NCBI GenBank assembly: GCA_030017395.1 | Contig: JASEIZ010000073.1 | Span: forward strand, 1-9,183 | Direction of reading: 5' to 3' | DNA length: 9,183 nucleotides | DNA from: Desulfobacterales bacterium | GTDB taxonomy: Bacteria > Desulfobacterota > Desulfobacteria > Desulfobacterales > ETH-SRB1 | Shown here: positions 1 to 5,545 of the stretch, in pieces | How the letters are laid out: the number at the start of each line of letters is the position of its first letter | Numbering within the stretch: position 1 is the first letter of the stretch | Notes under the pieces: model-generated | Databases searched by the model: none | What the model was told of the DNA's origin: nothing | The model's input: only the letters and a program-made list of their open reading frames with translations | Translations under genes and position numbers: made by a program

Positions 1-2
1 TC

Positions 3-287
3 AATGATAAAAAACGCTGGTCTTATAATTTTTTTGGCGAGAAAAACAGCCACGACAGCATTATCGTATCCAAAGGGCTTTATGACAAAAATGGAATTTC
101 ATATACAGACAATTCCTTTGACAGGTTTACTCCTGATTACCTTTTTAAGGGGAAAGCCCTTTATCAATGGCAGAGGACTGACAAAGGCAAGGGCGAGCAT
201 CTTGGGAAAGGGTATTCGGATCACCTTCCGATATTTGCCTGTTTTTCCACAGAGCCTTTTTGTTTTAAAAAAAATAGCAATTACTAA
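3..287 (+). CDS. Endonuclease/exonuclease/phosphatase-family protein, C-terminal part (start lies before the window)
   Basis: This frame is open from the window edge to TAA at 285-287 and encodes 94 residues with no start codon of its own. Near the end it has the motif G-K-G-Y-S-D-H-L-P-I-F. The SDHLP box is the C-terminal signature of the endonuclease/exonuclease/phosphatase (DNase I-like) fold and supplies the active-site Asp and His. About 60 residues upstream, a stretch ending in D-S-I-I-V-S-K-G-L fits the family's usual (D)-H-I-L-V-S-x-G-L segment. The family cuts phosphodiesters in nucleic acids or phospholipid headgroups; the substrate cannot be told from this fragment. The stop overlaps the ribosome binding site of the next gene, so the two are probably co-transcribed. 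The 96-residue reading in the neighbouring frame (4-294) has no recognisable motif and is a shadow. Confidence 0.75.
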   Translation, partial: NDKKRWSYNFFGEKNSHDSIIVSKGLYDKNGISYTDNSFDRFTPDYLFKGKALYQWQRTDKGKGEHLGKGYSDHLPIFACFSTEPFCFKKNSNY

Positions 288-298
288 AGGGTGAAACA

Positions 299-724
299 AT
301 GTCTGTTGACGTTAATATGATAGACTCCTTGAATCTTTTTGAGCATCTTTCACATGCCGAACTGGAAGAGATTGCCTCCTTGATGTGCCGGATTAGTGTA
401 ACGGAAGGGGAGGTGATAACGCATCAAGGCGATCAGACTCATAGCATTTTTATTCTCTTATCAGGTAATTTTATGGTCTTTTTTAAAGAGGGCAGATCAT
501 ATACTTTACATGATAAGGGTGATATTGTAGGATTATCAGCATCAGACCTCTCTTTTTGTTATACCGGGACAGCGGTTGCGTTGACGGATGGGGTTGTTCT
601 ATCGATGCCCTGCCAGGAATTATCGCGTCTTATAGAGAGTAATCCGGTGCTTGGTGGTAAGATTATGAAAAAAATCAATCAAATTATTTCAGCAAGACAG
701 CCTTTTGTTACAGGAGGATGTTAA
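299..724 (+). CDS. Stand-alone cyclic-nucleotide-binding-fold protein (Crp-like sensor domain without DNA-binding domain)
   Basis: The 141-residue product is almost entirely one cNMP-binding (cupin-like) domain, about residues 10-125. It opens with L-F-x-x-L-S-x-x-E-L-E-E-I-A, followed by E-G-E-V-I-x-x-Q-G-D and the I-F-I-L-L-S-G strand typical of the CRP/EPAC family. There is no helix-turn-helix after the domain, so it is not a transcription factor by itself. The phosphate-binding cassette looks degenerate. The usual G-E-(L/I/A) plus R-x-A is replaced by K-G-D-I-V-G around residues 73-78 and by Y-T-G-T-A around 88-92, without the arginine that holds the cyclic phosphate. It may bind another ligand, or none. 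The start is ATG with an AAAGGG-type site at 286-291. The gene sits directly before oadG- and oadB-like genes (the next start abuts its stop), which suggests it tunes or scaffolds that membrane complex. That role is inference. Confidence 0.8.
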   Translation: MSVDVNMIDSLNLFEHLSHAELEEIASLMCRISVTEGEVITHQGDQTHSIFILLSGNFMVFFKEGRSYTLHDKGDIVGLSASDLSFCYTGTAVALTDGVVLSMPCQELSRLIESNPVLGGKIMKKINQIISARQPFVTGGC

Positions 725-1162
725 TTGTACGGTTTAGATGCAATATCAGCACATAACGGTTGGCAGTTGGCCGCTTTGGGGACTTCAATAGTCTTTACAG
801 GGCTTATAATACTTTCTCTTGCTATTTCCCAAATTCACAAAGTTCTTGAATTATGGGATAAGAGGGATAGCTATTATCAACGGATAAAAAAACTTGTGCA
901 GAGAAAACACAGATCAGAGGCAACTGTCTCTGATCCGGTTTTGCCAAAGAATGTTGAAGGGTCTGTTCGCCAGTTTAAACTTTTAATCGAGCAGATTGGC
1001 GAACCGTTTCCATTGCCGAAGCTTCTTGATTTTTCTGAAAAATGCGGGTTCCCGCACTCACACTCAAGTGTTAACGATTTACTTCAGGCAAAACTGATAA
1101 TTCCTGACGGAAAGGGCTATTTCCTTTGGAATCATGAGGTTGAAAAAAACATTAAGATCTAA
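725..1162 (+). CDS. OadG-like gamma subunit of a Na+-translocating decarboxylase
   Basis: The 145-residue protein has a short N-terminal tail, one hydrophobic helix at about residues 14-36 (G-T-S-I-V-F-T-G-L-I-I-L-S-L-A) and a long charged cytoplasmic region. This is the layout of oxaloacetate/methylmalonyl-CoA decarboxylase gamma chains, which anchor the carboxyltransferase alpha subunit to the membrane beta subunit. The region after about residue 75 is longer than in minimal gamma chains and I do not recognise a domain in it. I chose the TTG start because a perfect AGGAGG (712-717) lies 7 bases upstream and the previous stop (722-724) abuts it; the ATG at 718 is out of frame. The gamma identity rests on topology and on the adjacent oadB-like gene, since sequence conservation in this family is low. 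Confidence 0.65.
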   Translation: MYGLDAISAHNGWQLAALGTSIVFTGLIILSLAISQIHKVLELWDKRDSYYQRIKKLVQRKHRSEATVSDPVLPKNVEGSVRQFKLLIEQIGEPFPLPKLLDFSEKCGFPHSHSSVNDLLQAKLIIPDGKGYFLWNHEVEKNIKI

Positions 1163-1189
1163 ATGAAAGAGAGGAGCAAGATTTAATCA

Positions 1190-2320
1190 ATGGTAGATCT
1201 GTTAATAGAATTTTTGTCCAATACAGGTTTTGCACTCGCAGGCTATCAGAACATAATAATGATTCTGGTGGGTATAGTGCTTATTTATTTAGGGATCGCA
1301 AAACGTTATGAACCGCTTCTCCTGGTGCCGATCGGCTTTGGCATTTTAATGGGTAATATTCCTGTAATCAGGGATTTTGGACTTGGAATTTATGAAAAGG
1401 GCAGTTTTTTGAATTACATGTATTTTGGTGTTATGCATGATATTTATCCCCCTTTAATTTTCTTAGGTGTAGGAGCTCTTACTGATTTTTCCGCAATGCT
1501 TGCGCGTCCATCCTTGATGCTTTTGGGAGCTGCCGCTCAGGTGGGAATTTTTGTAACTTTTTTAGGGGCTCTTGCACTTGGCTTTGCCCCAAACGAGGCT
1601 GCATCAATAGGCATTATAGGAGGGGCTGACGGGCCTACGGCTATTTTTCTTACAGCCGTGCTTGCTCCGCGGCTGATAGGCCCTATTGCAATCGCAGCTT
1701 ATTCATACATGGCGCTGGTTCCTGTAATTCAACCACCCATCATGAGGCTGCTTACCTCTCGCAAAGAACGGCTTATAAGGATGGAAGAACCTCGCGAGGT
1801 TTCAAAGAAAGAAAAGCTGATTTTCCCCATAGTTGGATTTTTACTTTGCTGCTTCATAGCTCCGGGCGCACTTCCTCTTCTCGGTATGCTCTTTTTCGGG
1901 AATCTTTTAAAGGAAAGCATAGTAGCGGAACGTCTTGCCAGGGCAGCCCGCTCTTCTATTATTGATACAGTAACCATATTACTGGGTATAGCTGTTGGAG
2001 CGAGCACACAGGGCGATGTTTTTTTGACTGCTAAATCTATAGGTATTTTTACCCTTGGCGCTTCAGCCTTTGCCGTGGCAACGGCAGCGGGCGTTATCTT
2101 TGCAAAATTCATGAACCTTTTCCTGCGTCAAAAGATAAATCCGCTTATAGGCGCCGCAGGCGTATCAGCTGTTCCTAATTCCGCCCGCGTGGTTCAGATA
2201 GTAGGCCAGAAAGAAGACCCTACAAATTTTCTTTTGATGCATGCCATGGCTCCAAACATATCAGGCGTTATTGGTTCAGCAATTGCAGCGGCAATTTTAT
2301 GGAGCTTTTTAGGTGGCTGA
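1190..2320 (+). CDS. oadB: Na+-translocating decarboxylase beta subunit (OadB/GcdB/MmdB family)
   Basis: This is a complete 376-residue polytopic membrane protein, the usual length of GcdB/MmdB-type beta chains. Family signatures are visible in order. G-G-A-D-G-P-T is at 144-150, with Asp147 matching the conserved aspartate tied to Na+ transport. Y-S-Y-M-A-L-V-P-V-I-Q-P-P is at 171-183, V-S-A-V-P-N-S-A-R-V-V-Q at 325-336, and H-A-M-A-P-N-I-S-G-V-I-G near the C terminus. The beta subunit decarboxylates carboxybiotin and couples this to pumping Na+ outward across the inner membrane. The carboxyltransferase alpha chain and biotin carrier are not in the window, so the substrate (oxaloacetate, methylmalonyl-CoA, glutaconyl-CoA or malonate) cannot be fixed; the symbol is the family name only. 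The start is ATG 1190 with GAGGAG at 1171-1176, a rather long 13-base spacing. Confidence 0.93.
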   Translation: MVDLLIEFLSNTGFALAGYQNIIMILVGIVLIYLGIAKRYEPLLLVPIGFGILMGNIPVIRDFGLGIYEKGSFLNYMYFGVMHDIYPPLIFLGVGALTDFSAMLARPSLMLLGAAAQVGIFVTFLGALALGFAPNEAASIGIIGGADGPTAIFLTAVLAPRLIGPIAIAAYSYMALVPVIQPPIMRLLTSRKERLIRMEEPREVSKKEKLIFPIVGFLLCCFIAPGALPLLGMLFFGNLLKESIVAERLARAARSSIIDTVTILLGIAVGASTQGDVFLTAKSIGIFTLGASAFAVATAAGVIFAKFMNLFLRQKINPLIGAAGVSAVPNSARVVQIVGQKEDPTNFLLMHAMAPNISGVIGSAIAAAILWSFLGG

Positions 2321-2340
2321 AAAATAACAAATTATTTTTC
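2319..2340 (+). terminator. Short AT-rich hairpin at the oadB stop, possible weak terminator
   Basis: Bases 2319-2327 pair perfectly with 2332-2340 (9 bp, GAAAAATAA with TTATTTTTC) around a CAAA loop, and the stem begins inside the oadB stop codon. It lies at the end of the first gene string. There is only one G-C pair and no clean U-tract after the stem, so it would be a weak intrinsic terminator at best. Confidence 0.3.
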
Positions 2341-2368
2341 TTGACTTATGTTACGAGTCGAGTTAAAT
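2341..2368 (+). promoter_or_regulatory. Possible sigma70-like promoter far upstream of hynB
   Basis: TTGACT at 2341-2346 (5 of 6 matches to TTGACA) is followed 16 bases later by TTAAAT at 2363-2368 (4 of 6 matches to TATAAT). Transcription from here would run through the MITE-like element and give a leader of about 350 bases before hynB. The closer promoter at 2680-2708 is better, so this call is weak. Confidence 0.25.
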
Positions 2369-2455
2369 AGTTTTTATCCAATAAATTACATTACTTCGGT
2401 TCTTTCTTAATACCGTAGATCTCGAGAGGGATTTAAGTATTGAGACCTTTGCAAC

Positions 2456-2659
2456 CTTTGAAAAACGCTCCCTTTTGTTATCCAATTTTGTGCGGATGTT
2501 TTACTACATATCTGCGTCAGTCTCGATTTTAAGTTTTGAAATACTCAATGTATTACTATGTTTACACGAAGTGACACGTAGTGAAGAGTAAGCGCTAACT
2601 ATCAGCGCTCATATTCTCGCCCTACTTGAACTTAAACAAAATTGAGCTTTTTTTCAAAG
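2456..2659. repeat. MITE-like non-coding element with imperfect terminal inverted repeats
   Basis: The left end, CTTTGAAAAACGCTC (2456-2470), matches the reverse complement of the right end, GAGCTTTTTTTCAAAG (2644-2659), apart from a small length difference in the A/T run. A second inner pair (CAATTTTGT near 2482-2490 and ACAAAATTG near 2636-2644) extends the inverted symmetry. Inside are a tandem 10-base repeat (ACACGAAGTG 2564-2573, ACACGTAGTG 2574-2583) and a hairpin made by two AGCGCT copies (2591-2596, 2604-2609). No reading frame in it looks like protein. Together this suggests a small non-autonomous element or the decayed end of an insertion sequence. It fills most of the 405-base gap between oadB and hynB. 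I see no clear target-site duplication. Confidence 0.45.
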
Positions 2660-2679
2660 CTTTTGTATTATCAACTTGT

Positions 2680-2708
2680 TTGACCAACAGTTATTGTAAC
2701 CTTATAAC
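2680..2708 (+). promoter_or_regulatory. Sigma70-like promoter for the hydrogenase operon
   Basis: TTGACC at 2680-2685 (5 of 6 to consensus) is separated by exactly 17 bases from TATAAC at 2703-2708 (5 of 6). It is the best promoter match seen in the window and lies just before hynB. The predicted start site falls near 2714, only about 12 bases before the ATG and just ahead of AGGAGG (2715-2720). The mRNA would therefore have an unusually short leader that begins at the ribosome binding site. Confidence 0.45.
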
Positions 2709-2725
2709 AGCATCAGGAGGTGCCA

Positions 2726-3667
2726 ATGGAAAAGGAAAAAGAATTTTATAAAAGGCTGGAGAAGAAAGGGGTCTCAAGAAGGGACTTTATGAAGTACTGT
2801 ACCTTTCTCACAGCTACCATGGGGCTTTCATCATCGTTTGTTCCAAAGGTAGCAGAGGTATTTGCAGCTCCTGCACAGCGCCCGCCCGTAATCTGGCTTC
2901 ATTTTGCTGAATGTACCGGATGTTCCGAAGCGCTTTTAAGGTCCATGTATCCCTGGATCGATGAGCTGCTTCTGGAAGTTCTCTCAGTAGAATATCATGA
3001 AACCATCATGGCTGCAGCAGGTAGTCAGGCAGAGGAGAATCTTCACAATGCAGTAAAAAAATACAACGGCAAGTTTATATGTGTTGTCGAAGGTGCTGTC
3101 GGCACAAAGTATAATGGCGGTTATGGGAAAGTCGGAGGCAGAACATTTCTTGATATTGCAAAGGATGTCTGCTCTAAAGCCGCTGCCGTAATCTGCATGG
3201 GCACATGTTCCGCATATGGCGGTGTCCAGGCGGCAAAGCCTAATCCAGGCGGATATAAAGGCGTCGGAGAGGCTCTTGGCATTAAAACATTGAATATTCC
3301 GGGATGCCCTCCAAATCCGATTAATCTTGTCGGCACAGTGGTTAATTATCTTCTTCTCGGCAAACTGCCGGCTCTTGATGATCTTGGCAGACCTCTTTTT
3401 GCATACGGCAAGTCAATTCATGATCAGTGTCCAAGGAGATCACATTTTGAAAATGGTGAATTTGTTGCCGAGTTTGGTTCAAAAGAGGCGGCCATGGGCT
3501 ATTGCCTTTACAAAGTGGGCTGCAAGGGGCCGGAAACTTTCAATAATTGCCCGATTGTAAAGTTCAACGACGGCACAAGCTGGCCTGTTGAGGCGGGACA
3601 TCCCTGCATTGGATGCAGCGAACCTGATTTCTGGGACAAGATGAGTCCGTTTTATGAGGAAATGTAG
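2726..3667 (+). CDS. hynB: Periplasmic [NiFe] hydrogenase small subunit, Tat-exported, group 1 type
   Basis: The 313-residue electron-transfer subunit of an H2-uptake hydrogenase. The N terminus is a Tat signal (V-S-R-R-D-F-M-K, Arg18-Arg19, then a hydrophobic stretch and A-A near 47-48), so the folded heterodimer is exported to the periplasm; the large subunit has no signal of its own. Ligands for three FeS clusters are present. The proximal [4Fe-4S] has Cys63, Cys66, Cys161 and Cys194. The distal [4Fe-4S] has His232, Cys235, Cys260 and Cys266. The medial cluster has Cys275, Cys294 and Cys297. Pro287 (W-P-V-E-A-G-H-P-C) fills the position that is Cys in [NiFeSe] enzymes, so a classical [3Fe-4S] medial cluster is expected. 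ATG 2726 is preferred over the in-frame GTG at 2720 because the GTG overlaps the AGGAGG site (2715-2720), which sits 5 bases before the ATG. The name follows D. vulgaris usage; other species swap A and B. Confidence 0.96.
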   Translation: MEKEKEFYKRLEKKGVSRRDFMKYCTFLTATMGLSSSFVPKVAEVFAAPAQRPPVIWLHFAECTGCSEALLRSMYPWIDELLLEVLSVEYHETIMAAAGSQAEENLHNAVKKYNGKFICVVEGAVGTKYNGGYGKVGGRTFLDIAKDVCSKAAAVICMGTCSAYGGVQAAKPNPGGYKGVGEALGIKTLNIPGCPPNPINLVGTVVNYLLLGKLPALDDLGRPLFAYGKSIHDQCPRRSHFENGEFVAEFGSKEAAMGYCLYKVGCKGPETFNNCPIVKFNDGTSWPVEAGHPCIGCSEPDFWDKMSPFYEEM

Positions 3668-3717
3668 CCGGAATAATAAATAACAATCCTTTTTAAGAAA
3701 AAAAGGGAGGAGATAAT

Positions 3718-5367
3718 ATGGGTAAAAGAATAACAATAGATCCGATTACCAGAATAGAGGGCCATCTGCGAATTGAAGTAGAAGTGGCAGGAGGCAAAGT
3801 CGTAAACGCCTGGAGCTCGGGCCAGATGTTCAGAGGCATTGAACTTATACTTCAGGGACGTGATCCAAGGGACGCGCAGCATTTTGTTCAGCGCTCCTGC
3901 GGCGTCTGAACTTATACACATGCTCTGTCCTCGGTGAGGGCAGTCGAAAATGCAGTTGGCGTTAAGATACCGGACACTGCGCGTATAATGAGAAACCTTC
4001 TTCACGGAGCTCAGTTCCAGCATGACCACATTGTCCATTTCTATCATCTACATGCGCTGGACTGGGTTGATATTGTGAGCGCACTATCTGCCGATCCCAA
4101 GAAAACAGCAACTCTTTCCGAGAATGTAAGCAATGCTCCGTGGGGAGGCTCAGCATATTACAAGGGTATTCAGCAGCGCCTTAAAACCTTTGTTGACAGC
4201 GACCAGCTAGGTCCCTTGAATAATGCATACTGGGGGCATCCTGCATACAAACTTCCACCTGAGGCAAACCTGATGGCTTCAGCGCATTATATTGAAGCCC
4301 TCCGCCTTCAGGCCAAGGCAGCCAGAATGCATGCCATATTTGGAGGAAAAAATCCGCATCTGCAGTCGCTGGTTGTCGGAGGAATAACATCGGTAAAGGA
4401 TCTTACTCCCGACCGTATAGCTGAGTTTTTGTATCTTACAAAGGAAACGCAGGATTTTATTAATAATGTATATATTCCTGATCTGCTGGCTGTTGCTTCG
4501 TTCTACAAGGATTGGGGAGCGATTGGCGGAACGACAAATTTCCTTGCATGGGGAGACCTTCCCATGAGCGATAAAGAGCCTGAAAGCCTGTACATGCCAA
4601 GAGGTGTGATAATGAAACGTGATCTTGCCGGTGTCAAAATGGCAATGCAGGAAAAGGTTACGGAACATGTTGCCCGTGCATGGTATGAGAAAGGTAGCCC
4701 AAAACATCCTTATAAAGGTGAAACAAAACCGCTTCAGGAAGATCCAAAATACAAACCGGATGGCGGTAAATATTCATGGTTCAAAGCGCCTCGCTATGAT
4801 GGTGAGCCATGCGAGGTTGGTCCTTTGACAAGAGTGCTTGTAGCCTATGCTAAAGGGCATAAAGATATAAAACCATTGGTTGACAAAACTCTTAAGGACC
4901 TCGGCGTTCCGGTTACTGCTCTATTTTCTACTCTTGGCAGAACAGCGGCCAGGGGCCTTGAGACAGTTGCCATCGGCAATGCCATGCAAGGATGGGTTAT
5001 GGAGCTGGTTAAGAATATTAAAGACGGCAACACCAAGACATATCAGCCATGGGAAATGCCTGATAAGGCTATGGGCGTGGGATTAAATGATGTCGCCAGA
5101 GGATCTTTAGGTCACTGGATTGAGATCGAAAACAAGAAGATTAAAAATTACCAGTATGTTGTGCCTTCAACATGGAATCTCGGGCCAAGGTGTGAAAAAG
5201 GCAAGCTTGGACCGGTTGAAGAGGCTCTTATCGGGACGCCGGTTGCGGATCCAAAGCGTCCAATTGAAGTCTTGCGAACCGTTCATTCCTTTGATCCATG
5301 TGTAGCCTGCGGCGTTCATATAATTGATCCTGATTCCAACCAGGTTTACAAAATTAAGGTGCTGTAA
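3718..5367 (+). CDS. hynA: Periplasmic [NiFe] hydrogenase large subunit, read through an in-frame TGA as a selenoprotein (Sec64)
   Basis: One 549-residue reading frame carries a single internal TGA at 3907-3909; both sides are in the same frame and both are full-strength hydrogenase sequence. The N terminus has R-I-E-G-H (Glu14, the proton-transfer glutamate). The N-terminal nickel motif reads R59-S-C61-G-V-[TGA64]-T-Y-T-H68, where the family has CGxC. The C-terminal motif is D-P-C528-V-A-C531-G-V-H534, followed by a 15-residue tail that the maturation protease should remove after His534. Length and both ends match Desulfovibrio HynA-type subunits (about 550 residues). The TGA replaces the bridging cysteine (Cys68 in D. 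gigas numbering) and a SECIS-like hairpin follows, so I infer selenocysteine insertion. Automatic annotation would give a 63-residue stub plus a 477-residue ORF from a false GTG start (3934, really Val73). The start is ATG 3718 with GGGAGGAG at 3705-3712. The alternative, a TGC/TGT-to-TGA nonsense mutation, is less likely given the hairpin and the intact remainder. Confidence 0.88.
3907..3909 (+). other. In-frame TGA, predicted selenocysteine codon (residue 64 of the hydrogenase large subunit)
   Basis: This TGA occupies the codon of the second cysteine in the L1 nickel-binding motif. The flanking residues (C-G-V before; T-Y-T-H-A-L-S-S-V-R-A-V-E after) follow the family pattern without a gap or frame change. 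TGA, not TAA or TAG, is the codon used for selenocysteine. Confidence 0.82.
3925..3943 (+). promoter_or_regulatory. Bacterial SECIS element (selenocysteine insertion hairpin)
   Basis: Bases 3925-3932 (CTGTCCTC) pair with 3936-3943 (GAGGGCAG) to form a continuous 8-bp stem with one G-U pair, closing a three-base GGU loop (3933-3935). The loop starts 23 bases after the TGA. Bacterial SECIS elements lie inside the coding region just after the UGA and present a GG or GGU apical loop to SelB, typically some 16-37 bases downstream; both properties are met. The stem is built from the codons for L70-S-S-V-R-A-V76, so the codon choices (TCC TCG GTG AGG GCA) serve both protein and RNA. Confidence 0.8.
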
Positions 5368-5389
5368 GCGCTAACAATTTAACTATTTT

Positions 5390-5427
5390 CCTTCCAGGGC
5401 ATTGCTTGAATGCGATGTCCTGGAAGG
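5390..5427 (+). other. Strong 16-bp hairpin between hynA and hynC
   Basis: Bases 5390-5405 pair with 5412-5427 over 16 positions with no mismatch (two G-U wobbles), closing a TTGAAT loop. It starts 22 bases after the hynA stop. No U-tract follows (the next bases are CTAAATCC), so it is not a standard intrinsic terminator. An mRNA-stabilising or processing structure that protects the hynBA message is more likely; factor-assisted termination or a REP-like palindrome are alternatives. Confidence 0.6.
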
Positions 5428-5475
5428 CTAAATCCATCCCCGCCTTTTATTGAGACCTCGCCTTTGGATTACTTA

Positions 5476-5504
5476 TTGCCTAAAAAAACCGATTTTATTA
5501 TAAT
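5476..5504 (+). promoter_or_regulatory. Sigma70-like promoter for hynC
   Basis: A perfect TATAAT at 5499-5504 has TTGCCT (4 of 6 to TTGACA) exactly 17 bases upstream at 5476-5481. The predicted start near 5511 gives a leader of about 35 bases before the GTG at 5546. An interrupted palindrome (TTAC, one extra G, GAAA, then TTTC and GTAA; 5504-5525) overlaps the -10 and start site and could be an operator or a small leader hairpin. With the hairpin at 5390-5427, this could let the maturation protease be transcribed separately from the structural genes. Confidence 0.42.
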
Positions 5505-5545
5505 TACGGAAAAGTTGTTTCGTAACTTAACAGGACAAATAACTT

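Noticed and set aside
4..294. 96-residue + strand open frame at the window start
   Set aside because: The neighbouring frame (3-287) has a recognisable SDHLP box and ends at the next gene's ribosome binding site; this frame has no motif.
1729..2112. 127-residue - strand open frame inside oadB
   Set aside because: It is entirely antisense to conserved OadB segments; a shadow of codon bias.
2574..2609. Tandem 10-mer and AGCGCT pair as a CRISPR-like or iteron array
   Set aside because: There are only two units of each, with no regular spacers and no cas or replication gene nearby.
2671..2710. FNR/CRP-type or sigma54 site before hynB
   Set aside because: No TTGAT-N4-ATCAA or TGTGA-N6-TCACA palindrome and no GG-N10-GC sigma54 core could be found there; the TTGACC/TATAAC match is better.
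2720..2722. GTG as the start of the small subunit
   Set aside because: It overlaps the AGGAGG site. The ATG at 2726 has ideal spacing from that site.
3934..5367. Separate 477-residue hydrogenase protein starting at GTG 3934
   Set aside because: The GTG is the Val73 codon inside the SECIS stem region, there is no ribosome binding site, and the product would lack the N-terminal nickel motif. It is the second part of one gene read through TGA.
3718..5367. Hydrogenase large subunit as a pseudogene with a nonsense mutation
   Set aside because: The only lesion is TGA at a catalytic Cys codon, followed by a GGU-loop hairpin at SECIS distance. All other motifs, the frame and the partner genes are intact. 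It remains the main alternative.
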